Shown here in pieces: positions 63,919 to 64,000 of a DNA stretch of 64,000 nt (position 1 is the first letter of the stretch; each line of letters opens with the position of its first letter). A program made the position numbers and the translations under genes. The notes beneath the pieces are model-generated. The model was not told where the DNA came from and ran no database searches. It was given only the letters and a program-made list of their open reading frames with translations. The stretch comes from Lachnospiraceae bacterium (lineage in GTDB: Bacteria; Bacillota; Clostridia; Lachnospirales; Lachnospiraceae). The stretch is taken from NCBI GenBank assembly GCA_017412055.1, contig JAFQOW010000040.1:62001-126000 (forward strand), written 5' to 3'.

Positions 63919-64000
63919 ATTCTCTTTTACCCCCTTAATGTGTCCCCGACACTTCATAATCATAATACCCATCCTCTGCCAAACCAATTTTAATAAATGT

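Overview
The window is low-GC Firmicute chromosome and reads most like a spore-forming Lachnospiraceae/Clostridia genome. Indicators are strong AT bias, consensus sigma-A promoters with 17-bp spacers, G-rich Shine-Dalgarno sites, a SAM-I riboswitch, a T-box leader, a large SRP RNA, a split transketolase, a PadR/DUF1700/DUF4097 operon and an F-type ATP synthase whose c-subunit carries the sodium-binding residues. Nearly all genes are on the minus strand. The plus-strand genes are pgsA, a sigma-70-like gene, mecA with a DUF1858 gene, and a phosphofructokinase gene. I saw no tRNA, rRNA, CRISPR array, prophage or transposase gene.

Layout. 0-3.9 kb: 5' end of metK behind a SAM-I riboswitch, murA, aroK, divergent pgsA, a flavin-reductase-like gene. 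3.9-9.5 kb: TcaA-like membrane protein, sigma-70-like protein without region 4, small alarmone synthetase, two-subunit transketolase, cell-wall amidase. 9.6-15.9 kb: GH18 lipoprotein, a 305-bp TA-flanked foldback element, short palindromic repeats, a three-gene kinase/ParA-like/membrane module, then mecA and DUF1858. 16-22.7 kb: unknown 818-residue exported protein, small hypothetical, AAA/DUF4143-like ATPase, YwmB-like protein, PadR operon. 22.8-30.1 kb: the complete ATP synthase operon atpZ-I-B-E-F-H-A-G-D-C with recognisable promoter and terminator. 30.1-34.5 kb: dCMP deaminase, rpiB, Sua5-type enzyme, and a TPR/acidic-repeat/P-loop protein.

34.5-43.8 kb is the most interesting part. dnaX-ybaB-recR runs directly into a three-gene SMC-like condensin module resembling JetA-JetB-JetC (Wadjet/MksBEF/EptABC family), with no JetD/MksG nuclease-topoisomerase gene beside it. 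Upstream of dnaX is a 635-bp almost completely self-complementary element. 44.6-49.1 kb: a phosphofructokinase with mixed ATP/PPi signature residues and a 1127-residue degenerate-ATPase/TPR/GAF/GGDEF protein. 49.3-56.8 kb: SRP RNA, tadA, GNAT, degenerate HD-GYP, unknown, rsmA, tatD, and metG behind a T-box leader. 56.8-62 kb: a lipoprotein/ABC-transporter operon and a second lipoprotein gene, each preceded by nearly identical upstream DNA with TTAAGAA motifs one helical turn apart, suggesting one response regulator controls both. 62-64 kb: DHH phosphoesterase and a PD-(D/E)XK-like protein.

Functionally the window joins core metabolism and cell-wall synthesis, energy coupling probably through Na+, nucleotide second messengers (alarmone, c-di-GMP), replication/recombination and a chromosome-structuring or plasmid-defence module. 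All family assignments are from reading motifs by eye; no database search was run.
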